Of a stretch of DNA of 60,643 nucleotides, positions 33,895-43,195 are shown piece by piece. The notes beneath the pieces were generated by a model. That model made no database searches, was not told where the DNA came from, and was given only the letters and a program-made list of their open reading frames with translations. The translations under genes and the position numbers were made by a program. The DNA lies in assembly GCA_020629375.1 (NCBI GenBank), contig JAHDDK010000001.1:1-60643 (forward strand), read 5' to 3'. The DNA comes from Acidimicrobiales bacterium (GTDB lineage Bacteria; Actinomycetota; Acidimicrobiia; Acidimicrobiales; SHLQ01). Numbering within the stretch: the stretch's first letter is position 1; the number at the start of each line of letters is the position of its first letter.

Positions 33895-36198
33895 TCACCC
33901 CGCCGGAGCTGAGCCCGTCGCTTGAGAGAACGACACTTCGTAGAAGCCTCGGCCCGTCGTGCCAACGACGAGTCGGTCGGGTTCGTGCGGGTCGAATTCG
34001 GCGGTCCGCAGGCGGGTCATCGGCAAACCGTCGTTCATGACGGCCCAGTTGCGGCCGCCGTCGATCGAGAGGTAGACGCCGGTGGCGCTGCTCACGTCGT
34101 GAAATGCCGGTTCGCTGGTGACGACGGCCATGCGGGTCGGATCGGTCGGATCGACTGCGAATCCGTGCGCGAAAGGATCTTCGAAGACGGTCTCCCAGCC
34201 GTCCCCGTGCCACCGGGACACCCCGCCGTCCTGCTGACGAAACGAGACGACATACACGTGGTCGGGCTCGGCGGCGGAGGTGAACAGGTGCGTTGCTCCG
34301 ACGGGCGCAGCGGGTACCGGATCGAAGCCGACGCCATCGGTGCTGCGCATCACGCTTGCGGCGGTGGCGATCCAGGTGGTGCCGTCGGCCGTCACGGCGA
34401 CGTCTCGGACGTCAGTGAGACCGGGGACGGCTTCGAAGACGGAGCCGTCGGTGCTCCCGAAGAGCTGGCCGCCGATCGCAGCGAACACTCGGTCGGCGCC
34501 GTCGTCGCTGCTCACCGCGAGTCCTCGAGGGCCCTGCTCAGCGGTGCCCGCACCGATGTTCCCGATCTCGGGGAGTCCAGCAGCGGCTCCGGCGACCAGG
34601 TCGAATGTTGCGCCGCCATCGTCGCTGACGCCGATCCCGCGAAAGTTCGAGAACTGGCCGAGGAGCACGTAGATCCGATCAGGCGCGTTGGGCGACCACG
34701 CGGCCTCGATCGCCCCTCCCCATGCCGAGACATCTTGCACGCTGCGTCGCCAGGTGGTCCCGCCGTCAAGCGATTGAATGAAGTTCCCTCCGTCGAATCC
34801 GAGCAAGACTTCACGTTCGGTGTCGGCCGGATCAAAGACGACATCGGTGGACACAAGCCCGCTGTATCCGCGCCCTTGGAAGAAGTCGGCGGTCGAATCT
34901 TCGATCGTTGTCAGGTCGCTCCAGTTGACGCCGCCGTCCACACTGGCGAGGAGTGCGTCGTCGCTGCCGATGGCGACGCGGTCGGCATCAGCGGGGTGGA
35001 CAGCGATGTCGAAGGCGCGCAGGGCCCCCTCATAGGGGTTCGGTCGAATCGTCGCTCCATCGGCGATCACGTTCCACGTCGACCCTCCGTCGTCACTGCG
35101 ATAGACCGCCGCCTGCCCGGGAGCGACGTTGGATGTGTAGAGCCGATCGGGATCGGCCGGAGACGAAACGATCTGGTGGAAGGCGGCCGTGTCGCCGATC
35201 GTCTGGTTGCCGACGATGTTCAGTCCGTCGTTGACCGCTGTCCACGAAACGGCGCCGTCGTCGGTCCGCCAAATTCCGCCCGGCACGTGGCGGCCGTCGT
35301 CGCCGAGGGGACCGGAGCCGACTGCGATCCATGCCTGCGAGGGGTCGGTCGGATGGGCCAGAACGTCGTACGTGTCGCTGTGGGGGAGGCCGGTCGACGC
35401 GTCGCCCCACGTCGCGCCGCCGTCGAGGGAGATCCGAGCGCCGGCGGAGTCGGTCGCGGCGAGGATCATCGACGGTTGGCCTCCGAGGAGAACTGCCGAT
35501 CGCACGTTGGCGCCCGGAGCGACGATGCCGAGAGCCGTCCAGGTTGTTCCTGAGTCGGTGGATGTCCAGACCGAGCCGTCACCAGTCCAGATGCCGTCGC
35601 GGTAGGAGCCAGGGGCGGCCCAGTTTCGTTGGTTGCCATTGAAGGCAAACAACGTGTCGGGATTCGTCGGGTCCACGAGGATCGTCTCGATTGCGAGGGA
35701 GTACTGCGAGTCCGAGATGGCGGGCATACCGTCTCGCGACAGCGCCCATGTCCGACCGTCATCGACAGAGGACTGAGGCCCGGAGAGGCTTCCGGTCCAG
35801 AGGCGCCCGTCGCCCGAGCGGGTGGCGGCGATATCGCCGATCTCCCAGGATGCGAGGCCGGTTGTGTTGGTCCACGTGGCGCCGAGATCCTCGGTGATGG
35901 CGATACCGAGCATGTCGCCGCCGATGAGCAGGCGGTCGGTCGACGTGTCGTCCCACACGATCGAGGTGATTCGGCCGCCGACGCCAGGTTCGGTCATCTT
36001 CGAGAATGCCGGTCCGAGCCGTTCGGGCGGGTCCGGGTCCTCCGGCTCGCCGAGCGATTGCGCGGGCCCGTCGGTGGTGGTGCTCGACGCCGTGGTCTCG
36101 GGGGCGGTCTCGGGCGTCGCGTCCGGAGTACTTGTGCCTGTGCAGCTCGACAGAACGAGCGTCGTAGCGACGACGAGGGCCCGAGTTCGACAGTGCAT
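33895..36198 (-). CDS. Lipoprotein with sortilin/BNR-type beta-propeller repeats
   Basis: A 767-residue lipoprotein: signal with lipobox VLSSC (modified C19), a Thr/Pro/Glu-rich spacer to about 60, then about 700 residues of repeated SxDGGxTW (Asp-box) motifs, for example SSVDDGRTWAL, SLDGGATWGD, SDDGGSTWNV, SVDGGVNWSD, SLDGGTTWRR and SIDGGRNWAV. Such repeats form one or two beta-propellers, as in Vps10/sortilin, photosystem assembly factor Ycf48 and xyloglucanase-type GH74. No catalytic Asp pair of GH74 can be assigned with confidence. Its place between Wzz and GT4 genes of the operon suggests an outer-face role in binding or processing the polysaccharide. Confidence 0.82.
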   Translation of the reverse strand: MHCRTRALVVATTLVLSSCTGTSTPDATPETAPETTASSTTTDGPAQSLGEPEDPDPPERLGPAFSKMTEPGVGGRITSIVWDDTSTDRLLIGGDMLGIAITEDLGATWTNTTGLASWEIGDIAATRSGDGRLWTGSLSGPQSSVDDGRTWALSRDGMPAISDSQYSLAIETILVDPTNPDTLFAFNGNQRNWAAPGSYRDGIWTGDGSVWTSTDSGTTWTALGIVAPGANVRSAVLLGGQPSMILAATDSAGARISLDGGATWGDASTGLPHSDTYDVLAHPTDPSQAWIAVGSGPLGDDGRHVPGGIWRTDDGAVSWTAVNDGLNIVGNQTIGDTAAFHQIVSSPADPDRLYTSNVAPGQAAVYRSDDGGSTWNVIADGATIRPNPYEGALRAFDIAVHPADADRVAIGSDDALLASVDGGVNWSDLTTIEDSTADFFQGRGYSGLVSTDVVFDPADTEREVLLGFDGGNFIQSLDGGTTWRRSVQDVSAWGGAIEAAWSPNAPDRIYVLLGQFSNFRGIGVSDDGGATFDLVAGAAAGLPEIGNIGAGTAEQGPRGLAVSSDDGADRVFAAIGGQLFGSTDGSVFEAVPGLTDVRDVAVTADGTTWIATAASVMRSTDGVGFDPVPAAPVGATHLFTSAAEPDHVYVVSFRQQDGGVSRWHGDGWETVFEDPFAHGFAVDPTDPTRMAVVTSEPAFHDVSSATGVYLSIDGGRNWAVMNDGLPMTRLRTAEFDPHEPDRLVVGTTGRGFYEVSFSQATGSAPAG

Positions 36199-36242
36199 GC
36201 GGGTCGAACGATATCGGCGCCTCGGGCGGCGTTCGCCGCGGC

Positions 36243-37178
36243 TCACGCCGCCTGCACGGGACGGCGGACGCCGTCCAGTTCGTCGCGGGACCGAAGCCGA
36301 TAGCTGAGGTTGATTGCCGACAGCGATCCCGCCGCCAACAGCGCCGGCACTCCAGCCGCAAAGGCCATGGCGATCGCCACAGGCGTCTTCGAGGCGGGTT
36401 CGACGGGTGAAATCGATCGGTACCACTCCTGGTTGACGGCGTTGCGCGACGACACGATGTCGGCGAGCTCGATGGCGGCGCGGGCGCGGTCGTCTTGGCG
36501 GCGATCGAGTTCGGTCTGATTTCGGTCGTATTGGTCGGCGAGCGGACGGAGATCCGTGAGTCGCGCTTGGATCTCGCCTTCGAGCGTGCCGGTCACGGCG
36601 TCATCGGTCGCTCCTCGAATGCCGACGAGCTGCGTTTGGGCGGATCGGACACTCGCACGCGGATCGATACCGCCTGCGACTTGGCGGATGCGCGCTTGTT
36701 CGGTTTCGAGGATGACGAGGTCGTCGTCGATGGCGGCCAGTTCGCCGCGGGCGGTGATCTCCTGGCCTTCGAGGACGAAGTCGACGACTTCTTCTGCGAG
36801 GATCCGGGCGATGCGTTCGGCGTCGCCGGGTCGGTCCGCATCGACGGTGATCTGGACGACGGAGTCGGTGTCGTCGATTCGAGTGATCTCGAAGTTGTAG
36901 TCGTCGTCGGCTTCGAGCAGCGTCCGGTTCTCGATCGAGATGAAGACGTCGGGAAACTCGACGGCGTTCACGATGTCGTTGAGATGATCGTCGAGGACGG
37001 GCAGGGGTCGGTTGAGGTAGCCGATCCGTCGTCCGTACACGACGGTGGTGGCGGTGTACTGCGGCTCGGCTCGGAATCCGAGCCAGAGTGCGACGAGGGC
37101 TGCGGCGACGACCGAACCGATGATGAGCAGCAGCCACTTCGGGGTGAGGAGCATCCGGAAGACGCGGGTATCGATCAC
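36243..37178 (-). CDS. Wzz-type chain-length determinant protein
   Basis: A 311-residue protein with membrane segments at about 14-34 and 270-292 and an extracytoplasmic domain between them. The domain starts QYTATTVVYG, has ADRPGDAERIARILAEEVVDFV and a coiled-coil region (about 150-250). The overall plan matches polysaccharide co-polymerases without a kinase domain. The GTG at 37178 overlaps the flippase stop by 4 nt. It is distinct in length and sequence from the Wzz at 27.4 kb and from the Wzz-kinase fusion at 48.7 kb. Confidence 0.85.
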   Translation of the reverse strand: MIDTRVFRMLLTPKWLLLIIGSVVAAALVALWLGFRAEPQYTATTVVYGRRIGYLNRPLPVLDDHLNDIVNAVEFPDVFISIENRTLLEADDDYNFEITRIDDTDSVVQITVDADRPGDAERIARILAEEVVDFVLEGQEITARGELAAIDDDLVILETEQARIRQVAGGIDPRASVRSAQTQLVGIRGATDDAVTGTLEGEIQARLTDLRPLADQYDRNQTELDRRQDDRARAAIELADIVSSRNAVNQEWYRSISPVEPASKTPVAIAMAFAAGVPALLAAGSLSAINLSYRLRSRDELDGVRRPVQAA

Positions 37179-38539
37179 GCTGGCTCCTCGACGAGTGCCT
37201 CGGTGTGGCCGGTGGTTTCTCCGCGTCGGACTGCGCCGATGAGGCGTCGCCAGTACCACATCGAGGCGAGGAGGCCGATCCAGTACGCGATCGATGTGGT
37301 GATCGCGGCGCCTGTCACCTTGTAGAGCGGCAGCAGAATTGCCAGGCCAGCGGCGGTGGCGAGAGCGGCGGCGACTTGGGCTTTGGAAGAGTCTTCGGGT
37401 CGGTCGAACGCGCCGAGCGCAGAGGTGTAGACCTGGGTGACGTCGGTGGCGAATGCACCCGGGAGCAACAGCAGCAGTGGTGTGACGGCGTCGGCGAACC
37501 GCTCTTTGAACAGGAATGGCACAAGGAACTCGGCGGCTGCGGCGAGCGCAAGGCACGACAGCAGTGATGCGAGCGCGACGGAGCGCAGCGCCGTGTTGAT
37601 GCGGCGGATCCGTTCGTCGTCATCGGAGGCCTTCCGGATGTGGGGGAATACGCCCTGGGCGATGCCGCGGGCGACCGGACTCGAGAGCTGCGACACGGCG
37701 ACTGCGGCACCGTAGATGCCGAGCTCACCCGAACTGACAAGACCCGTCAGCAAGAGCATGTCGAATCGAAGGCTGACGAAGAACGAGAGGTTTCCCACCC
37801 ACGAGCGGAACGCGAAGCTCCGGACGCGTGTGAAGGCGTCGCGGGAGAATCCTCGTCCGGGGAGCGAGTCAGTGATGATGAGCGCAGCGCTCCAGCCAAC
37901 GACCAGGGCGATCATCGTCGAGGTGAGTGCGCGGGTGACGGTCATCGTTCCGGAGATGAACCAGATGGCGTACCCGAGGGTGATGAGGAGTTGGGGGAGC
38001 GCGAGCAGCAGGTTGAACCGCATCGTGTTTCCGATGCCTCGCAGCCACAGCACGCAGGACAGGAATGGTCCGTTGAAGACCGACAGCACGATGAACGCGA
38101 TGAACCACGTCCGCAGCCCGTCGAATTGATCGAAGGCATCGCCTTGCATCATCCACCAGTAGAAGGGAGTGAGGGCGAGCGCCATCGGCACCGCGTACCG
38201 AAGCGTCATGTTCCAGGCCGACATGGCGACTCGACGGTGGTCGATGTCTTTGGCCACGTATGCGGCGGCGGCCGGTACGCCGATCTGGAACGCCCAGCCG
38301 AGCACGATGGTGTTTCGGTAGGCGGCTTGGACGGCGCCCGCTCCGTCGTCGCCGAGCGACCGGTTGATCATCAGGGAGTTCAGGAAGAACAGACCGTTGG
38401 TGATGATGAACGCGAAGCTCGTGACGACGGTGTCGAGTTGTTGGCGGTCGAGACCGCGGACGCGGGTGACCGCGCGAGAGAGCTGCCGCTGCACGGACTC
38501 CATGCTGGCAGCTGTCTTCACGTTTGCCCCGACACCCAT
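37175..38539 (-). CDS. Wzx-type lipid-linked sugar flippase (MOP superfamily)
   Basis: A 454-residue membrane protein with about 12 to 14 hydrophobic segments, beginning after a charged N-terminal helix of about 38 residues. Features of polysaccharide flippases: SFAFIITNGLFFLNSLMINRSLGDDGAG near the first helix, FRSWVGNLSFFVSLRFDMLLLTGLVSSGELGIYGAAVAVSQL in the middle and a second half with GAFDRPEDSS. It moves undecaprenyl-linked repeat units across the membrane. It is the first gene of a coupled run: flippase, Wzz, BNR lipoprotein, GT4, pepF. The divergent gene on the other side encodes the first RTX-tailed protein. Confidence 0.88.
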   Translation of the reverse strand: MGVGANVKTAASMESVQRQLSRAVTRVRGLDRQQLDTVVTSFAFIITNGLFFLNSLMINRSLGDDGAGAVQAAYRNTIVLGWAFQIGVPAAAAYVAKDIDHRRVAMSAWNMTLRYAVPMALALTPFYWWMMQGDAFDQFDGLRTWFIAFIVLSVFNGPFLSCVLWLRGIGNTMRFNLLLALPQLLITLGYAIWFISGTMTVTRALTSTMIALVVGWSAALIITDSLPGRGFSRDAFTRVRSFAFRSWVGNLSFFVSLRFDMLLLTGLVSSGELGIYGAAVAVSQLSSPVARGIAQGVFPHIRKASDDDERIRRINTALRSVALASLLSCLALAAAAEFLVPFLFKERFADAVTPLLLLLPGAFATDVTQVYTSALGAFDRPEDSSKAQVAAALATAAGLAILLPLYKVTGAAITTSIAYWIGLLASMWYWRRLIGAVRRGETTGHTEALVEEPA

Positions 38540-38639
38540 CGACCCGTTCGCCGGGCCAATATGCCCATGGCGTGGGTGAACGACAGTCTTCTAGGGTTTT
38601 CTGCCTAGAGACCACTCAACGTGAGAATTTGGGGTTCAG
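38540..38639. promoter_or_regulatory. Divergent intergenic region, flippase operon versus RTX gene cluster
   Basis: This 100-bp gap must drive both the minus-strand flippase operon and the plus-strand RTX cluster. It contains an inverted repeat TCTAGG (38590-38595) and CCTAGA (38604-38609) with an 8-nt loop, possibly an operator. GGGG shortly before the ATG at 38640 is a candidate ribosome site. No -35/-10 pair stands out. Confidence 0.3.
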
Positions 38640-40829
38640 ATGCGACATAAAGTCAAACATTCGCTGATCGGCTTCTCGCTGGTGGCGTCACTCGTGGCGG
38701 TGCCAACAGCGACGCCAATCGGTGCGCAAGGCGGCTGGCAAGGGTTCTCGGCGAACTCGGTGCCGTCCGGACTCGAGAACGGTGCGGCCAATGACAGCCC
38801 GGCATGGAGCGCGTCGGTCACCAATGACATTGGCGGACCTGGCGTCGACCTCTGGGTCAACAACCACGCCGAAAAGTCCGAAGCACTCGTCGACTGGAAC
38901 GGTGGGGCAACGATGTTTGCGGATTCGCTTCCGTCGCCCCTGACGCTGTCCGACACGCACGGCGCGACGTTCACCGACATCGACGGTGATGGCGACGAAG
39001 ACATGATCGAAGTCATGGGCCGCGATCACGACAATCGCGTCTACCGGAACAACAACGGCAACCTCAACCTCGTCGCGGGAACCACGGGGATCGAAGACTT
39101 CGCCGGACGCGGGCGACACGCGGTCATGGTCGACATCGACAACGACGGCGACATGGATGCCCTCGTCGCCAATCTCGATCGGACGGCTCTCGGCGGGGAC
39201 CCGGAGCCGAGCGAGATCTACCTCAACAACGGCAACGGCACCACATGGACGAAGGTGGCCGACGCCAGCGACGTCCTAACAGACATCAACATCCGGTTCG
39301 CTCAGGTCACCTCTGCGGGTCCCGGAACGCCCAACGTCATCATCACCTCCAATGGCTTCGCCGTCGCTCTCGACTCCATCGCCATCGGATCTCTGCCGTT
39401 GAGCGCAGCCGCATCACCGTTCAATCAGACGGTGGGCATGGACGACAATGCGTCGTTCCTCCGAGATGTCGCTCTCGGCGATCTCGACGGTGATCTCGCT
39501 CCCGAGTTCGTCGTCGCCCGCCAGGACGACTTCCACGGTGCGATGTATGACCTCACCAACCCGGAGAATCCGGTCGAGGCCACGCCGCCCGACTTCAACC
39601 ACCAGGGCGATCTCCCGATCGGTATCGGTCAACTTTCCACGAGTGCGCTGGTCTCTGATGACATCGTAAACGTGAGCGCTGATCCGCTCGTCGATGGCTG
39701 CCGTGCCGTCGCCCTCGCCGACTACGACAACGACCAGGACCTCGACATCTTCGGGGGATGCACGTTCTTCGAGGAGAACCAGACCACCAATGTGGTCCTG
39801 CTCAACGACGGCAACGGGAACTTCTCACTCGGCGCAGCGGCCTTGGTCCCGGCGACCGGAAACGACACCGCTTCGGTCGCGATCAACGCCGACTTCAATG
39901 ACGACGGATGGATCGATACCTACGTGGGTGCGGGCTACGACTTCCAGCCCGGTCCGGACCACATCTTCCTCAACCAGGGTGGCAATGGGAATCACTGGCT
40001 CAAGCTCGACCTCGTTGCGACGAACAACCCGGACGCCGTAGGCGCCCAGGTCTTCGTCGGCACCGACAAGTGGCAGGTCCGAGAGACCGGTCACCGGATG
40101 CACCAGGGTCAGGACATGCGAGAGCTGCACTTCGGTCTGGGCACGAACGATGAGATCGCCCCAATCGAGATCCGCTGGCCAGACGGCACGCACGAGACAT
40201 GCACCGTCGACGGCGTCGACCGCACGGTGACCATCACCCAGGGCAGCGCCGACTGCCAGGCGCAGTCCGCATCGGGCCAGGCTGCGGTGCTTGCCGCAGC
40301 GCCGGTCATCGACCAGGGTCCACCTCCTCCGGCCCCGAAGTTCTGCGAGATCTACGAAGTGACTGTCGATCTCTCTGCCGGTGAGCTGCCGACCAACGGT
40401 GACGACGTCATTCTCGGAACCCCGGGTGTCGAGGTGATCAACGGCCTCGGCGGCGACGACATCATCTGCGGACTCGGTGGCGCCGACACGATCAATGGCG
40501 GGCCCGGCTCCGACCGGATCTACGGCGGCGCTGGCCATGACGTCATCAACGGTGGCGACGAACGCGACTTCATCTTCGCCGGCAAGGGCAATGACACGGT
40601 CAACGGCGACGGCGGCGGTGACTTCATCCGAGGTGGGTTCGGCCGGGACATCATTCGTGGTGGCGATGGCAAGGACCGCATCTGGGGCAAGCAAGACGAT
40701 GACCGCATCTTCGGAGACGCCGGTGGCGACACGTTGCGTGGCAATCGTGGAAATGACACCATCGACGGTGGTACCGAGTGGGACTTGTGTGGCGGCGGAG
40801 TTCGAGTGAACTGCGAAGGCGCAGCCTGA
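38640..40829 (+). CDS. Secreted VCBS/ASPIC propeller protein with RTX tail (paralogue 1)
   Basis: A 729-residue secreted protein. Signal peptide to about residue 29. Residues 55-440 contain FG-GAP/VCBS calcium motifs (DIDGDGDED at 113-121, DIDNDGDMD at 165-173, DLDGDLAPE, DYDNDQDLD, DFNDDGWID), the pattern of an integrin-like propeller. An ASPIC/UnbV segment follows (NHWLKLDLVATNNPDAVGAQVFVG ... IEIRWPDG). From 566 an RTX tail starts with PKFCEIY and carries about 14 GGxGxD-type nonapeptides, with cysteines at 569, 610, 717 and 725. It likely binds calcium outside the cell. It is clearly homologous to the next gene along its whole length. Confidence 0.87.
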   Translation: MRHKVKHSLIGFSLVASLVAVPTATPIGAQGGWQGFSANSVPSGLENGAANDSPAWSASVTNDIGGPGVDLWVNNHAEKSEALVDWNGGATMFADSLPSPLTLSDTHGATFTDIDGDGDEDMIEVMGRDHDNRVYRNNNGNLNLVAGTTGIEDFAGRGRHAVMVDIDNDGDMDALVANLDRTALGGDPEPSEIYLNNGNGTTWTKVADASDVLTDINIRFAQVTSAGPGTPNVIITSNGFAVALDSIAIGSLPLSAAASPFNQTVGMDDNASFLRDVALGDLDGDLAPEFVVARQDDFHGAMYDLTNPENPVEATPPDFNHQGDLPIGIGQLSTSALVSDDIVNVSADPLVDGCRAVALADYDNDQDLDIFGGCTFFEENQTTNVVLLNDGNGNFSLGAAALVPATGNDTASVAINADFNDDGWIDTYVGAGYDFQPGPDHIFLNQGGNGNHWLKLDLVATNNPDAVGAQVFVGTDKWQVRETGHRMHQGQDMRELHFGLGTNDEIAPIEIRWPDGTHETCTVDGVDRTVTITQGSADCQAQSASGQAAVLAAAPVIDQGPPPPAPKFCEIYEVTVDLSAGELPTNGDDVILGTPGVEVINGLGGDDIICGLGGADTINGGPGSDRIYGGAGHDVINGGDERDFIFAGKGNDTVNGDGGGDFIRGGFGRDIIRGGDGKDRIWGKQDDDRIFGDAGGDTLRGNRGNDTIDGGTEWDLCGGGVRVNCEGAA

Positions 40830-40860
40830 GCCTGATCGGTTCCGATCGGTCATAGAACAA

Positions 40861-40884
40861 TCCGGCCAGCTTCGGCTGACCGGA
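40861..40884 (+). terminator. Hairpin with TTCG tetraloop after RTX paralogue 1
   Basis: TCCGGCCAGC-TTCG-GCTGACCGGA, a 10-bp stem with one mismatch closed by a stable TTCG loop, 31 bp after the stop codon. A smaller perfect hairpin GATCGG-TT-CCGATC lies just before it. No T-run. A terminator is the simplest reading, but it is also the first of a run of hairpins leading to the next gene. Confidence 0.5.
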
Positions 40885-40888
40885 AGGT

Positions 40889-40974
40889 CGCCCCGAAAGG
40901 GGCGTGGAGGAAGCACGAGGGTGCCGGTCCGTACGGGCCGGCACCCGACGTGATCTCCGGGCGGGAGACCCTGA
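40889..40974 (+). promoter_or_regulatory. Structured leader upstream of RTX paralogue 2
   Basis: Three further hairpins: CGCCCC-GAAA-GGGGCG (40889-40904, GNRA loop); GGGTGCCGGTCCGT paired with ACGGGCCGGCACCC (40919-40946, 14 pairs with one G-U); and TCTCC-GGGCG-GGAGA (40954-40968), which ends 6 nt before the start codon. The last one could cover the ribosome site. I could not match this to c-di-GMP, c-di-AMP, cobalamin, glycine or fluoride riboswitch cores. Confidence 0.45.
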
Positions 40975-43125
40975 ATGATGAGCACCCAATACAGACACGC
41001 TCAACGCACGCACACTCACCGCAAGCGCTCGGGTCGAGTAGCCGGGCTGCTGAGCGCCGCAGCGCTGGCGACGGCCACTCTCGCACTGGCCACTCCCGTG
41101 TCGGTGGACGCGGCGGGGTGGAGCGGATTCACCGTGACCGACGCTCCGTCGGTCGTCGGCAACGGATTGTCGCCGTCGTGGGGTGTCGGGGTGACCACCG
41201 ACCTGGGCGGGCCGGGCATCGACATCTGGAACAACAACCACGGCAACGTGTCCGAGGCGATTATCGACATCGCTGGCGCCGCTGGTTCGCAGACCTCGAT
41301 CGAGGCTGGAGACCCGACGACGATCGGTCCCGACACGCATGGCGTGGCGTTCTCCGACATCGACGGTGACGGTGACGAAGACCTGTTCGAAGTGATGGGT
41401 CGCAACAACGCCAATCGGGTCTTCCGCAACGATTCCGGTCGGTTGACCTTCATCGGTGCCGGCGGGCTCGAGGATCCCTTCGGGCGCGGTCGCCAGCCGA
41501 TCTTCGTCGACTTCGACAACGACGGCGATATGGATGTGGTGGTGACCAACCTCGACCTGCGGTCGGACCCGGTTCCGCAGAACGAGCGCCAGCTCAAACC
41601 GAGCGAGATCTACTTGAACAACGGCAACGGCACCGCGTGGACCAAAGTTCCTGATCCCGCCGAGGTACTCAGCGACGGGCATATCCGCATCGCGAGCCTG
41701 ACCTCTACCGGCCCGGCGACGGCGCCGATCTTGGCGACACACGATGTCTTCACCATCGCGAAGGACTCGGTGACCGTCGGCACCGGAACCATGGCCGAAC
41801 CACCCAATCCCGCAACCCGCCGGACCGATACCTCGAAGCCGATTCGAGAGGTTCTGGTCGGCGACTTCGACAACGATCTGTATCCCGAGTTCATCGCGGT
41901 GATTGGTAGCGAAGCCGTGAGCGGCGGCACCTGGCCACTGGCGGCGTACGAGGTGTCTGACGCAGGCGCCGCCCGGACAGTCGTCCTCCCGACCAGTCCA
42001 CTCATCGACAACTGCCGATCTGCTGCCGCGGCCGACTTCGACAACGACGGCGACCTCGACATCCTCGCCGGGTGCGCACAACGACAGGAAGGCCAAAACC
42101 TCAATGTCGTTCTGCGCAACGACGGGACCGGGCGGTTCTTGATCGCGGGTACCGACATCTTGGCGGCGACCATCCCCGAAACCCCCGGTGCGATCGTCGT
42201 CGCGGACATGAATGCCGACGGATGGATGGATGCATTCGTCGCCAACGGCTACGACTTCGACCGAGCGATCGACCACGTCTACACCAACCGTGGCGGTACG
42301 TCGGCCCACTGGCTGACGATCGATCTCGTCGGTTCGAATCCCGATGCGATGGGCGCACAGGTCTTCGTTGGCACGGATCGCTGGCAGATTCGCGAGTCCG
42401 GCCACCGCTACCACCGCAGCCAAGACCAACGAGCCCTCCATGTGGGACTCGGTTCGGCCACGACGATCGCTCCGCTCGAGATCCGTTGGCCCGATGGCAC
42501 CTACGAGACGTGTCGCGTGACCGGGATCGATCGGTCGGTGACGGTTCGTCAGGGCGGGGCAGGTTGCACGCCGCAGACTCGCGCCGGTCTGCTCGCGGCG
42601 GTTGCTGTCGCACCGGTCGTCGATCAGGGGCCGCCGCCCAAGTTCTGCGAGATCTACGAGGTCACCGTCGATCTCTCGGCCGGCGAGCGCCCGACGGCCG
42701 GCGATGACGTCATTCTCGGAACGTCGGCTGTCGATGTGATCGACGGCCTCGACGGCGACGACATCATTTGTGGTCTCGGCGGAGCGGACACGATTCGAGG
42801 CGGTGCGGGTTCGGATCGGATCTACGGCGGTGCCGGACACGATGTGATCAACGGTGGCCCCGATCGCGACTTCATCTTCGCCGGCAAGGGCAACGATCTG
42901 GTCGATGGCGGCGATGGCGGCGACCGGATCCGAGGCGGATTCGGCCGAGACCGATTGTTTGGATCGGACGGCAACGACCGACTCTGGGGGAAACAGGACG
43001 ATGACAACCTCTTCGGCGGGCCGGGGGCCGACCGATTGTGGGGCAACCGTGGGGTGGACCGGCTCGATGGCGGGCTGAACACCGATCAATGCCAGGGCGG
43101 CGCTCGGTTCAACTGCGAGGGCTGA
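40975..43125 (+). CDS. Secreted VCBS/ASPIC propeller protein with RTX tail (paralogue 2)
   Basis: A 716-residue paralogue of the preceding protein. Signal peptide to about 46 (cationic, His-rich head, then AALATATLALATPVSVDA). The propeller part has DIDGDGDEDLFEVMGR, DFDNDGDMD, DFDNDLYPE, DFDNDGDLD and DMNADGWMD; the ASPIC-like part ends PLEIRWPDG. The RTX tail begins at 555 with PKFCEIYEVTVDLSAGE, identical over this stretch to paralogue 1, and has cysteines at 558, 599, 706 and 714. Two ATG codons in a row at 40975 and 40978; either may start. The tail is more strongly conserved than the head, which fits gene duplication followed by divergence of the binding face. Confidence 0.87.
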   Translation: MMSTQYRHAQRTHTHRKRSGRVAGLLSAAALATATLALATPVSVDAAGWSGFTVTDAPSVVGNGLSPSWGVGVTTDLGGPGIDIWNNNHGNVSEAIIDIAGAAGSQTSIEAGDPTTIGPDTHGVAFSDIDGDGDEDLFEVMGRNNANRVFRNDSGRLTFIGAGGLEDPFGRGRQPIFVDFDNDGDMDVVVTNLDLRSDPVPQNERQLKPSEIYLNNGNGTAWTKVPDPAEVLSDGHIRIASLTSTGPATAPILATHDVFTIAKDSVTVGTGTMAEPPNPATRRTDTSKPIREVLVGDFDNDLYPEFIAVIGSEAVSGGTWPLAAYEVSDAGAARTVVLPTSPLIDNCRSAAAADFDNDGDLDILAGCAQRQEGQNLNVVLRNDGTGRFLIAGTDILAATIPETPGAIVVADMNADGWMDAFVANGYDFDRAIDHVYTNRGGTSAHWLTIDLVGSNPDAMGAQVFVGTDRWQIRESGHRYHRSQDQRALHVGLGSATTIAPLEIRWPDGTYETCRVTGIDRSVTVRQGGAGCTPQTRAGLLAAVAVAPVVDQGPPPKFCEIYEVTVDLSAGERPTAGDDVILGTSAVDVIDGLDGDDIICGLGGADTIRGGAGSDRIYGGAGHDVINGGPDRDFIFAGKGNDLVDGGDGGDRIRGGFGRDRLFGSDGNDRLWGKQDDDNLFGGPGADRLWGNRGVDRLDGGLNTDQCQGGARFNCEG

Positions 43126-43195
43126 ACCGGACCTCGAACGGCCGAATCCCGACCCCGACGGCGATGATCGGCATCGCTGGGCTTCACTGGTTGTC

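Noticed and set aside
40861..40974. Possible c-di-GMP-I (GEMM) or c-di-AMP riboswitch, because of the GAAA-loop hairpin
   Set aside because: The conserved core strings of these classes are absent; kept only as an unassigned structured leader.
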